Below are positions 35,751 through 44,071 of a stretch of DNA of 44,071 nucleotides, piece after piece. Each line of letters starts with the position of its first letter. Position 1 is the stretch's first letter. Both the position numbers and the translations under genes were made by a program. The notes beneath the pieces are model-generated. The model saw nothing but the letters and a program-made list of their open reading frames with translations, was not told the origin of the DNA and searched no databases. The stretch is from Acidobacteriota bacterium (GTDB lineage: Bacteria > Acidobacteriota > UBA6911 > JACQTF01), in contig JACQTF010000132.1 of the NCBI GenBank assembly GCA_016210925.1, positions 1 to 44,071 of the forward strand. The letters run 5' to 3'.

Positions 35751-37952
35751 TCAGGGGGACGGCGAAAGGATCTCGAACTCCTCCTCCTGTTCCACCTGGA
35801 AGCCCTTGATTCGATCCTTCAGGCCGATGCGAAGCTTGTAGCGTCCCGGCACCAGACCGTTCAGAGGGATGGACGCACCCTGCCGAATTTCCCTCGCAGC
35901 GGCATCGGTGTAAGCACTCATCTCGTGGATGGGGTAATGGGTCATCTGGCCCTGAGGGTGGATGAGGCTCAGCTGAAGGTGGAGGGAAGGCTTGCCGGAT
36001 TGGGGGTCGGCGGTGGCGTTGTAGGCGTGAAAGTAAACGAAGAGCTGTTGGTCACCCTGAAACCGTTTGCCCGGCAGCGGGAAGATCCTCAATCCTCGAA
36101 ACGAGAGGGGATGGGAAGGGTCCTGGCTTTCCATGCTTTCGTTGGAAAGGACGACGCTGCTGAGGGTGAGGCGGTCCGGGTTGAGCGTCGGAACCTCCAG
36201 GGAAGCCTCCGTGGCCCCAATCAGCTCCTCGTTCGCCTCACGGACCACGAGGGGAATTCGGTACGTCCCCGGCGGAAGCTGGAACTCGCTGCTGGACCGC
36301 AGCGGCTGACCCCTCAGTTCCCGGTATTGACCCTCGTCCAGGGAGAGACTGACTGTCTTGGCGATCTGCATCTTCTCGCCGACGGTCTTTCCGTCCGGTG
36401 TTTTGGCCAGCCCCAGGATGGCGAGCTGGTTCTTGAATTTGTCCTGCTCCTTGTGGAAGGGGACCACCGACGCGGGAATGGCCAGGTCCACGAACACGCG
36501 GGCCTGCCCCTTGTCGCCTCGGAAGAAATGGGCAGATATTTCCACGGGGAGTTCCCGATAGAGCTCCGGAAAGGCCAGCGCCGTGACGAGCTCCCGCTCG
36601 GTCCGCTGCTTTTCGGGGGTCTCCAGGTAGCCGCGCCGGTATCGCGTGGTTACGTCGCGCCGTCTCACCCGTACCTCAATTTCATGAAAGGTTCCTTCCT
36701 TGCGCTTTACGGACGGTACATAGCCCAGCAGGTAGTAGCTGGAAAGATCCTTGTAGGCTCGGTCGACACCATTCAAGAGATCGTTGCTGTTGTAAAAAGG
36801 AAGGCCGCCAGTCCCGTAGGCCAGGGAAGTCAAGTACTCCTGGGAGTCGGACAGGGTCTTGATCTGGCTGAACACCGATTCCCCCGTCAGCATGGCCGCC
36901 ACGCTGCCCCGGTGCGTGGCCGTCCCGCTGGGCACGATGGCCACCAGGCCGCGGGCGTCGATGGTATACAGGCTGACGCCGGCCCGGTTCGCCGTGGAGA
37001 TCATCTCCTCCAGGTAGCCAAACAGATTCGGGTCCTGAATCTTGCTCAGTTCACGCGAGACCGTCTCGCGGATGGAGGATTCCAGCGTGATGCCCAGTCC
37101 GTGAATGGTGGATTCGATGACCTTTTTGACGGGTTGCGCCGGGCGGACCGGGAATCCGAAGGAGAGGTACAGGATGCTTTTTCGGCCCGCTGTGGGCTTG
37201 AGGAAATTGCACAGGGCGGTGAGCGCGCCCAGTCCGATCCTGGCGCGGCCCTCGACGTTGCGCGCGTACGTGAGGATTTCCTGTCCGGCGACTTTGATGG
37301 CTTCTTCGAGGGCAGCACTTCCTCCAATGTCGGTCACCTTCCGGATCAAGATCTCTTCGACTTCCTGTTCCACAGCCAGATGGTCCAGCTCATCCAGGGG
37401 CTGGCCGGACGGCTGCAGACGCTCCAGTGCGCTCAACAGGACCTCGGAACGATCGGTGAAGGGCTGGACGATCTGAAAGGTATTGTCCACGACCACCAGC
37501 ATGGCCCGGTCGCCCATCCGGAAGTTTTCCGCGAAAAATTTTTGCAATGCTTCCCGTACCCTGACCAGCGCATGGGCGTCCACGCTCATCCGGTCGATGA
37601 CGATGACCAACTTGATGCCCACCGGTCCTTGACCGACCCTGGAGGATGCGGCGTCCTGCCGGGAGGCCAGAGCGCCGGACGCCTGGCCTAGAACGACGCT
37701 GGCCGGCTCTCCCAGGAAGGAGAAGTGGGTGATCTTCTGAAGCTTTCCATCCTGGTAGACTTCGAAATCCGAAGCAGTCAAATCTCGGACTGGCTCTCCC
37801 TCCTTGTCCCGGACGTGGGCGTCCACCATCACCAGGTCCGAGGTGACCCGAATTCTCACCGGTGCGTCCTGCCCCAGGACCGTGTGTCCCAGCAGGGACA
37901 GGGCCCCGAGGAGAGCTACGCAGCACGTGACTGACTTTGTGATTTGGACCAT
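35751..37952 (-). CDS. VWFA-related acidobacterial-domain secreted protein (TIGR03436-like)
   Basis: Signal peptide, then VRIRVTSDLVMVDAHVRDKEGEPVRDLTASDFEVYQDGKLQKITHFSFL...KLVIVIDRMSVDAHALVRVREALQKFF...SYYLLGYVPSVKRKEGTFHEIEVRVRRRDVTTRYRRGYLETPE. Confidence 0.88.
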   Translation of the reverse strand: MVQITKSVTCCVALLGALSLLGHTVLGQDAPVRIRVTSDLVMVDAHVRDKEGEPVRDLTASDFEVYQDGKLQKITHFSFLGEPASVVLGQASGALASRQDAASSRVGQGPVGIKLVIVIDRMSVDAHALVRVREALQKFFAENFRMGDRAMLVVVDNTFQIVQPFTDRSEVLLSALERLQPSGQPLDELDHLAVEQEVEEILIRKVTDIGGSAALEEAIKVAGQEILTYARNVEGRARIGLGALTALCNFLKPTAGRKSILYLSFGFPVRPAQPVKKVIESTIHGLGITLESSIRETVSRELSKIQDPNLFGYLEEMISTANRAGVSLYTIDARGLVAIVPSGTATHRGSVAAMLTGESVFSQIKTLSDSQEYLTSLAYGTGGLPFYNSNDLLNGVDRAYKDLSSYYLLGYVPSVKRKEGTFHEIEVRVRRRDVTTRYRRGYLETPEKQRTERELVTALAFPELYRELPVEISAHFFRGDKGQARVFVDLAIPASVVPFHKEQDKFKNQLAILGLAKTPDGKTVGEKMQIAKTVSLSLDEGQYRELRGQPLRSSSEFQLPPGTYRIPLVVREANEELIGATEASLEVPTLNPDRLTLSSVVLSNESMESQDPSHPLSFRGLRIFPLPGKRFQGDQQLFVYFHAYNATADPQSGKPSLHLQLSLIHPQGQMTHYPIHEMSAYTDAAAREIRQGASIPLNGLVPGRYKLRIGLKDRIKGFQVEQEEEFEILSPSP

Positions 37953-37992
37953 CGTTCCGTCATCCGGGGTCGTCTGGGAGTCCGATTCTAGC

Positions 37993-38074
37993 CCCGATCC
38001 GAAAAAAGGTCCAGGGCCAGAATGTTGGGCCGTGGGCGAAATTTCGGATCGGGTTTAGCCCAACAACGACCTGG
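37993..38074. promoter_or_regulatory. interlocking inverted repeats in a divergent intergenic region
   Basis: CCCGATCCGAAA(37993-38004)/TTTCGGATCGGG(38042-38053) crossed by TGTTGGGC(38023-38030)/GCCCAACA(38058-38065). Confidence 0.6.
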
Positions 38075-38148
38075 AAATAAATCGCGATGTGCGGCGCGGC
38101 TTCTGCAGTTCCCCGGCTGGGGTATAATCCCCCTCAGGATTCCATCCC

Positions 38149-39156
38149 ATGAGAGAAGGGTCCGGCATACGCAGCGTCGTGCTTCTCTGGGCTCTCAGTG
38201 GACTGTCTCCCCTCTGGGCTCAGGGAATGGACCGCGTGGAGATCATCGGGAAGCTCCGCAACGCTGACGGTACAGCTCTGGAGCAGAAGGTTCTGGTGAC
38301 GCTGGAGTCCTCGTCGGGATCCCCCGCCGAGGAGAAATTCACCGACCACAATGGAAATTTTCGATTGGGCAATGTCTCCGACGGCTACTATTACGTGGTC
38401 ACGAAGAGCCCGGATCATGAGAATGTCCGGGAAATGGTCCGAATCCATTTTCGCCAGAATCGGACGGTGCACGTCACCCTCTTCCTGAACCCGAAAAAGC
38501 GCCAGCAGTCCGAGGCCCTCCCCGGGATCAAAGGCGATCGAAGCTCGTGGACCGTGGCTCTGGGGGATCTCTCCCAAAGCTTCGCGCCTCGGGTCTTGGA
38601 CGAATATCACAAAGGAACGAGAGCCGCCGCAAAGGGGAATCGGGAAAAGGCCATCGGCCATTACCGGCAGGCCCTGCAGATGGCCCCGGATTTCTATCCC
38701 GCATCCAATAACCTGGGCCTCCAGTATGAGCGCTCAGGCAACCTGGAGCAGGCCGAGCGCGCTTACCGTCAGGCGTGCGACGCGCGCCCCCAGGTGGCGC
38801 AGCCCTATCTCAATCTCGGAAGGGTGTGCTATGAGAGGCAGGCGTACGAAAGATCCGTCGAGGCCCTGGTTCAAGCGCTTCAGCTGGACCCCGGTTCCCC
38901 GGCGGGCCATCTCCTCCTGGGCTCGGCTTTCTACAAACTCGGACAATTCCTCCTGGGGACCCGACACCTCGAGACAGCTCTTGAGTTGGACCCGCAGCAG
39001 AACCAGGCGCGGCTGCAGTTGGCCAATATCTACCTCAAGCTTGGAGAAAGGCAGAAGGCTCTGGAACAGCTACAAGCGTACGTGGCGGCCAATCCCCAAG
39101 ACCCACGGAGCTCGGACATTCGTACCATGATCGGCCGCCTTGGTGGAGTTCCTTAA
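38149..39156 (+). CDS. secreted TPR protein with N-terminal carboxypeptidase-regulatory-like (Ig-like) domain
   Basis: EIIGKLRNADGTALEQKVLVTLESSSGSPAEEKFTDHNGNFRLGNVSDGYYYVVTKSPDH... then TPRs (YHKGTRAAAKGNREKAIGHYRQALQMAPDFYPASNNLGLQYERSGNLEQAERAYRQA). Confidence 0.87.
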   Translation: MREGSGIRSVVLLWALSGLSPLWAQGMDRVEIIGKLRNADGTALEQKVLVTLESSSGSPAEEKFTDHNGNFRLGNVSDGYYYVVTKSPDHENVREMVRIHFRQNRTVHVTLFLNPKKRQQSEALPGIKGDRSSWTVALGDLSQSFAPRVLDEYHKGTRAAAKGNREKAIGHYRQALQMAPDFYPASNNLGLQYERSGNLEQAERAYRQACDARPQVAQPYLNLGRVCYERQAYERSVEALVQALQLDPGSPAGHLLLGSAFYKLGQFLLGTRHLETALELDPQQNQARLQLANIYLKLGERQKALEQLQAYVAANPQDPRSSDIRTMIGRLGGVP

Positions 39157-39161
39157 AAGAA

Positions 39162-39190
39162 AAAGGGAGAGAAAAAACTTCTCTCCCTTT
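39162..39190. terminator. bidirectional intrinsic terminator between convergent genes
   Basis: AAAGGGAGAGA-aaaaact-TCTCTCCCTTT, 11-bp stem with A/T tracts. Confidence 0.8.
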
Positions 39191-39216
39191 CCCAAGCCTC
39201 TTTCTCGCCGGTCTTC

Positions 39217-42200
39217 CTACCAGAGGATCTTCAGCCCGAACTGAATCTGCCGGGAATCGAAGGAGGTGACCGATTCTCCGAAGGTGGTGCTCCGAATGTT
39301 ACCGATGGCCCGGAACGGGCTCTCGGACAGTTGCAGGTTGAGACGGTTGAACAGATTGAAGAACTCGGCGCGGAACTGGACCTTGAAGTCCTCGGAGATG
39401 CTGGGCGCCTTGAAGTTCTTGAAGAGCGCAAAATCCAGGCCTGCAAATCCCGGTCCTCGGAACGTATTGCGACCCAGCGGGCTGACCGTTCCCCGGGTCG
39501 GCGACCCGAAGATCTCCGGATTGGGCTTGCCGTCGTTGTCGGTGTCGAACAGGCCACCGTCGATGAAATCGTGAGGTCCTTTGGCCTCCTTGACGGTCAC
39601 CGATGGCGGCAAGGGCCGATCATTGTTCCAGCCGTCCGCGTTCCAGTCGCACCCGCCGGCGAAGCTCGAGCTGCACCAGACGGTGAAGGGAGCGCCGGAC
39701 TGTAGCGACAGAATTCCGGTGACTTCCCAGCCGCCCAGGATATTTCCGAGAACACCCTGCTGGTCCGAGAAGAAAGGCAACTCCCAGATCCAGTTGGTGT
39801 TGAACTTGTGGTTGATATCGAAGGTGGCCGGCCCTCTCTCGTGGAGCTTGAAGTTTCTCGGATCTAGAGAGAAGCCGTCCGCCCGGCCGTTGGCCGTCAC
39901 CGAGGAGTTGTGCCAGCCAGACCGTGTGTCGATGACCTTGCTCCAGGCGTAGCTGACGTTCACCGAGAAACCCTCGCTGAACCGCTTCTTGGCCTGAAGC
40001 TGCAACCCATTGTAGGCGGAGGTGGCATCGTTCAGCCAGAAGCGAAGGACGCCGAAGTCCGGGTTGAGCCGGTCCAGGGCGGTCCTCCCGGCGCTCGCGC
40101 CGGTAATGGGGTTCGGGGCTCCCAGGCGATCACCGGTGAACCGGTTGGGGTCTTCCGCCCGGATCAGCTTGCGGCCCAGCGTCACCACGTAGTTGGCCTC
40201 CAGCACCAGGTTCCGGGCGACCTCCTGCTGCAGGCCGAAGAAAATGCTCTGCACGTAAGGATCGCGCGCTTTCTCCGGTTGAATGCCGGTGAGAAACGAG
40301 GAGTTGGGGTTGGTGGGATCCCAGCCCATCAGGTTTCCGGGAGCCACGCCGCCCTGGCCGATGTTCGTGGAAGGCCCATCGAACCGCGGCGCTTCGCCCC
40401 GAGGCGGACCGTAGATGACGCTGTTGCCCACGCCGAAGATGGGGAAGATGAGATTGAACGAGTACCAGGGCATTTGCCAGCGGGAGTTGGCCAGGGGGTT
40501 GAAGAACATGCTCTGGTAGGCGATGCCATAGCCCGCCCGCAGCGAGCTCTTGCCATTCCCGAACAGGTCCCACGCCATGCCGATGCGGGGCGCGTAATTG
40601 TTTCGGTCCTGCTCGGCGAAGGCCTCCTCCCCGATGCTGATGAAGCCCGGTGATCGGACGACCTTCTGGAAGATGTCACCCTCCGGCTGGATGAACTTGG
40701 TCCCGCGCCCGCGGGCCTCGTGAAGTCTCCCGTAAAGGTCCCAGCGGAGGCCCAGGTTGAGAGTGACTCTGGGTGTGATCTTGAAGTCGTCGTTCACGAA
40801 CCAGGCAAACTCCAGAGCGCGCCAGTCGCGGATGTTGGACTGGAGCTGCGCCGGGCGCTCCTTCGGGGTCGTGGCTTTGACCGGTGTGCTCCCGATGGGC
40901 ACCCCGGGATCCACACCAGCGACCTCGAGGTAGGGCGCGTCCACCGCAAACCAGAACGAGTCGAAGAAGTAGTAGCTGGGCCGAGCCACGTTAAATTCGC
41001 TGGGCTCGCGACGGCGGCGAAACTCGAACCCCGCCTTTACCCCGTGGCTCCCCTTGTTGATGGACAGCACATCCCGAAACTCAAACACCTCGTCCCGGAA
41101 TAACTGCGGGAACCCGTTATAGGCGCCCATCTGGGCCTCACCGCTGTCGAAGCCGATCAACGGGATGCCGGGCGTGGTCGGGATGATATCGTCCCGCAAC
41201 CGGGCGAAGCCGAACCGGAACTCGTTCACCACGCTGGGAGAGAAGATGTGAGTTTCGGTGAAGGCGAAGTTCTGAGTCCGGTCCGAGACCAGAGAATCCG
41301 AGAGCGGCCGGGGCGTGACGGGCTGGAAGGTGACGCTTTCAGCGCGGTTAAGCAAGTACCGCCCCATGATCTTGTCCTTCCCCTCCCGGAAGGAATGGTC
41401 CAGCCGGATCATGAACTGGTCAGTGACCTGGTTCGCGGGGACGACCGCCGCGATATCGCCGGCTATGATGAAATTGTCCGGCAGGGTAGCGAACCTGGCG
41501 ATCTGCGCCGCGGTCGCTTTGATCCCAGCCGCGCGATCACCCAGGAAGCTCGTCAGCTCATTAGCAATGACCTGCCCGCATGCTACGCGGGCACATCCGT
41601 AAGGGGCAAAGCCGGAAAGCTCTTCGGCATAGTCCTTGAGGGTCACCCCTGTGCCTGGCAAAATGTTGGGCGCTGGAAGGTTCCGATAGAGAAAGGCTGC
41701 CGTCGAGTTGGGGAAGTTTCGAATCACGAAGTCGCGATATTCCGGCGTCTCGGCAAACAGCGTGGTGGAGCTGGACTGGCGCAGCCGGAACCCTTCGTAG
41801 TAGCCGAAGGCAAAGAGCTTGTCCCTCAGGATGGGTCCGCCCGAGGTGAACCCGAATTGATTCCACTTAAATTCCGGTTTCTCCTTGCCGATGAATCTGT
41901 TCTGGCTGTCGTGTTTCGGCGGGTCAAAAAAGTTAGCGGCGTCCAGGTTGTCGTTGCGATGGAACTCCCAGACGGCGCCGTGGAAGTCGTTGGTCCCGCC
42001 CTTGGTGATCAGATTGGTGATCATCGCCCCGGCCTCACCGAATTCCGCCGAGAAGTTGACCGTCTCCAGGCGGAATTCCTGGACCGCGTCCACGGAAGGC
42101 GTGAACATGGCTCCCGACGTTCCGAAATTTCGATTCGTGACGCCGTCCATCAAGAAGCCGTTGAACGATTGGCGGATCCCATTGACCACCGTGTCCGCGC

Positions 42201-42753
42201 TGGGCGCACCTCCGAAGCCGCCCGACTCACCTCCATAGAACGTTATTCCCGTGGTGTTGACCGCTCCGGGCGCCATTCGGATCAACTGGTAGATGTTACG
42301 GCCATTCAGCGGCAGATCCAAAACTTGGGCCTGCTCCACAAGGTAAGAAACCCGTCCCTGCTCCGTTTCCACGGTGGTGACCTCGGCCTCGACCGTCACG
42401 ACCTCCGTGAGCTCGCCCACCATCATCGTGAGATCGACCCGGGCGACGGCCCCCACATCGACGCGGACGTTCTCCACGACTGCTGTCTTGAAGCCTGTCA
42501 AGCTTGCCTTCACGCTGTAAACGCCCGGATCGAGGTTGCTGATGCGATAAATGCCCTCTTCACTGGTGGTGGCCGTCCGCGTTTCCGCGGTCCCGACGTT
42601 GGTTACCGTCACCTCGACGCTCGGAATGACTGCCCCGGTTTCGTCGGCCACAGTGCCGGTCAATGATCCTTTCACCACCTGACCAGAGGCCTGGGCCCCG
42701 AAAAGAACCGTGAGCCCCGCGAGAACCAGCAAGAAATTTCTAGGCGTGAACAT
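39217..42753 (-). CDS. TonB-dependent receptor, Oar-like, with N-terminal carboxypeptidase regulatory domain
   Basis: Signal peptide; GSLTGTVADETGAVIPSVEVTVTNVGTAETRTATTSEEGIYRISNLDPGVYSVKASLTGFKTAVVENVRVDVGAVARVDLTM...; LPLNGRNIYQLIRMAPG plug; C-terminal aromatic-rich strand IQFGLKILW. Confidence 0.94.
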   Translation of the reverse strand: MFTPRNFLLVLAGLTVLFGAQASGQVVKGSLTGTVADETGAVIPSVEVTVTNVGTAETRTATTSEEGIYRISNLDPGVYSVKASLTGFKTAVVENVRVDVGAVARVDLTMMVGELTEVVTVEAEVTTVETEQGRVSYLVEQAQVLDLPLNGRNIYQLIRMAPGAVNTTGITFYGGESGGFGGAPSADTVVNGIRQSFNGFLMDGVTNRNFGTSGAMFTPSVDAVQEFRLETVNFSAEFGEAGAMITNLITKGGTNDFHGAVWEFHRNDNLDAANFFDPPKHDSQNRFIGKEKPEFKWNQFGFTSGGPILRDKLFAFGYYEGFRLRQSSSTTLFAETPEYRDFVIRNFPNSTAAFLYRNLPAPNILPGTGVTLKDYAEELSGFAPYGCARVACGQVIANELTSFLGDRAAGIKATAAQIARFATLPDNFIIAGDIAAVVPANQVTDQFMIRLDHSFREGKDKIMGRYLLNRAESVTFQPVTPRPLSDSLVSDRTQNFAFTETHIFSPSVVNEFRFGFARLRDDIIPTTPGIPLIGFDSGEAQMGAYNGFPQLFRDEVFEFRDVLSINKGSHGVKAGFEFRRRREPSEFNVARPSYYFFDSFWFAVDAPYLEVAGVDPGVPIGSTPVKATTPKERPAQLQSNIRDWRALEFAWFVNDDFKITPRVTLNLGLRWDLYGRLHEARGRGTKFIQPEGDIFQKVVRSPGFISIGEEAFAEQDRNNYAPRIGMAWDLFGNGKSSLRAGYGIAYQSMFFNPLANSRWQMPWYSFNLIFPIFGVGNSVIYGPPRGEAPRFDGPSTNIGQGGVAPGNLMGWDPTNPNSSFLTGIQPEKARDPYVQSIFFGLQQEVARNLVLEANYVVTLGRKLIRAEDPNRFTGDRLGAPNPITGASAGRTALDRLNPDFGVLRFWLNDATSAYNGLQLQAKKRFSEGFSVNVSYAWSKVIDTRSGWHNSSVTANGRADGFSLDPRNFKLHERGPATFDINHKFNTNWIWELPFFSDQQGVLGNILGGWEVTGILSLQSGAPFTVWCSSSFAGGCDWNADGWNNDRPLPPSVTVKEAKGPHDFIDGGLFDTDNDGKPNPEIFGSPTRGTVSPLGRNTFRGPGFAGLDFALFKNFKAPSISEDFKVQFRAEFFNLFNRLNLQLSESPFRAIGNIRSTTFGESVTSFDSRQIQFGLKILW

Positions 42754-42906
42754 TCAGACCTCCTTAGCCTTTACGCGGTTTGAAGGGTTGTGATGGGATC
42801 GCGGAATGTTCTGAGACGAAGAAGGGAGAGACGTAATCATCAGCCCCTTGCCTAAGACCTGCCGTCCCGTTCCCGTTCCCATAATGGGCAAACTTATAAC
42901 TATCAA

Positions 42907-42922
42907 AGCACGTCCCATGCCA
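42907..42922 (-). promoter_or_regulatory. candidate sigma54 promoter TGGCATGGGACGTGCT for the TonB receptor
   Basis: GG-N10-GC spacing; partial match to TGGCACG-N4-TTGC. Confidence 0.3.
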
Positions 42923-43093
42923 GCAATGCAACAAAATTCTCGGTGGCGCTAATTTTTAGCTGCCAAAAAAGTTACGGACAACACGTTCGACTCGAAACCC
43001 CCATGCGTGCGCAGCAAAATCCAATTTCTTATATCATGATCCAAAATTTAGGAGCCACTCTCTGGACCTGGACAAATCTTTGCCAGTAGACCC

Positions 43094-44071
43094 TTACCGG
43101 GGTGCTGGGTACTGGCGGCAAAGAGCCGGATCCAAGCGACAAGACTCCTTGAAAGCCTCTTCCGCTTTTCGAGTCTCTCCCAACTGGCGATAGGCGAAGC
43201 TCAGGTTCAGATAGGCTTCGGCGTAATCTTTCTTGAGAGCGATCGCTCGGAGATAGGCTTCCGTCGCCTCTTTTGTCTTGCCCAGATTTCGATAGGCAAT
43301 GCCGAGATAATTCTGTGCAGCTGAATTTGCAGAGTCCAGACGTGCCGCCTTTTCGAGAGCGACTACGGCTTCCTCATACCGGCGGGCATGAATGAGGAAC
43401 ATACCCACGCTGACATGGCCCTCGGGGAAATCCGGTTGAAGCTTCAGGGACGCTTGGACTTCCTGAAGCGCGCCGCTGACGTCGCCCTTGTTGAACAGGG
43501 CGATGCCCAGGTTGTGGTGAGCCATGAAGTGATTTGGGTTCAGCTCCAGCACTCGCCGGTAGCCGACCAGGGCCGCATCGGGCTGTCGCAACAGGGCATA
43601 GGTATGGGCCAGTTTGAAGACTGCGCTTTCGAAGGCCGGATGCAAGCCCAAGGTTCGCTGGAAGGAGTCCAGGGCCTGCGGGAACTGGCCCAGGCGGAAG
43701 TGGTTCTGGCCCTGAAGGTAGTGGACCGTGTACAGGTCAGGATCGGTCCGGAGCACGTGAGCCAGAGTCTCGTTGGAGCGGCGCCACTGGCCCGCCTCTG
43801 CCAGGTCCATGGCCTGGAGGATCAAGTTAAACACTTCGATCTTGTCCTTGGGATCCGCCTGCCCCGGCTGTTTGGAGCCCGCAGTCCGCGCCGCCGCGTA
43901 GCCCAGGTAACCCAGCGATCTGAGCTTCTCCAGCGTCTCCGGGTCGGACACGACAGGGTTCGGAGCCCCGCCGGTGCGCACGTACTTGGTTCGGAAATCT
44001 TCGAGCTGCTGTTGAAGCTGACCCGCCAGGCCCCGCTGGCTCTCGAACAGGTTGTGCTTTTCGTCCGGATC
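43094..44071 (-). CDS. C-terminal portion of a second sulfatase-TPR protein, 5' end outside window
   Basis: Frame is open from 44071 (DPDEKHNLFESQRGLAGQLQQQLEDFRTKYVRTGGAPNPVVSDPETLEKLRSLGYLGYA...DPKDKIEVFNLIL...TPRs); same junction as DQETLERLQSLGYVALSP...LPDPKDRIHVYELI in the 33763 protein. Confidence 0.85.
   Translation of the reverse strand, partial: DPDEKHNLFESQRGLAGQLQQQLEDFRTKYVRTGGAPNPVVSDPETLEKLRSLGYLGYAAARTAGSKQPGQADPKDKIEVFNLILQAMDLAEAGQWRRSNETLAHVLRTDPDLYTVHYLQGQNHFRLGQFPQALDSFQRTLGLHPAFESAVFKLAHTYALLRQPDAALVGYRRVLELNPNHFMAHHNLGIALFNKGDVSGALQEVQASLKLQPDFPEGHVSVGMFLIHARRYEEAVVALEKAARLDSANSAAQNYLGIAYRNLGKTKEATEAYLRAIALKKDYAEAYLNLSFAYRQLGETRKAEEAFKESCRLDPALCRQYPAPR

Noticed and set aside
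35925-37691. 588-aa plus-strand ORF opposite the VWFA gene
   Set aside because: Shadow ORF; VWFA frame has signal peptide and family motifs.
41248-42666. 472-aa plus-strand ORF opposite the TonB receptor
   Set aside because: Shadow ORF; receptor frame is well supported.
1-44071. tRNA or rRNA genes, including tRNA-Sec
   Set aside because: No cloverleaf or rRNA-like sequence recognised by eye; a tRNAscan run would be decisive.

Overview
This 44 kb window looks like an Acidobacteriota-type chromosome segment (inferred from a VWFA-related acidobacterial-family protein, Oar-like TonB receptor and sulfatase-TPR proteins). It carries mostly housekeeping genes: selA (cut by the left edge), cspA, purH, gpsA, an HD-GYP protein, coaX, rlmD, comEC, a lytic transglycosylase, mgtC, pyrF, pyrR-pyrB-pyrC, ftsB-like, cutA, cystathionine gamma-synthase and cysteine synthase, thiolase, tatA, selB, and ffh-rpsP-khpA-rimM-trmD-rplS. 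A lineage-specific envelope/TPR block follows (about 31-44 kb). The strongest unexplained signal is a set of about ten intergenic arrays built from degenerate 7-bp units (AAACCTG/AAACCTA, GTCAACC, GAGGATC). Nearly all are arranged as inverted repeats (purine/A-rich arm left, T-rich arm right) and lie flush against start or stop codons between about 7.1 and 30.4 kb. The AAACCTR arm reads K-P-E/K-T-stop in all three frames. It supplies the stop codon and a KPET/KPKT-type C-terminal tail to several unrelated proteins (lytic transglycosylase, MgtC, cysteine synthase) and the stop codon of PyrF. Other observations: a MITE/REP-like element family, a 93-bp near-perfect palindrome before purH, interlocking inverted repeats at 37.99-38.07 kb, a putative PD-(D/E)XK nuclease, sulfatase-fold proteins with Thr at the usual formylglycine position, and a possible ghost ORF. 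All calls are from reading the sequence; no searches were run.
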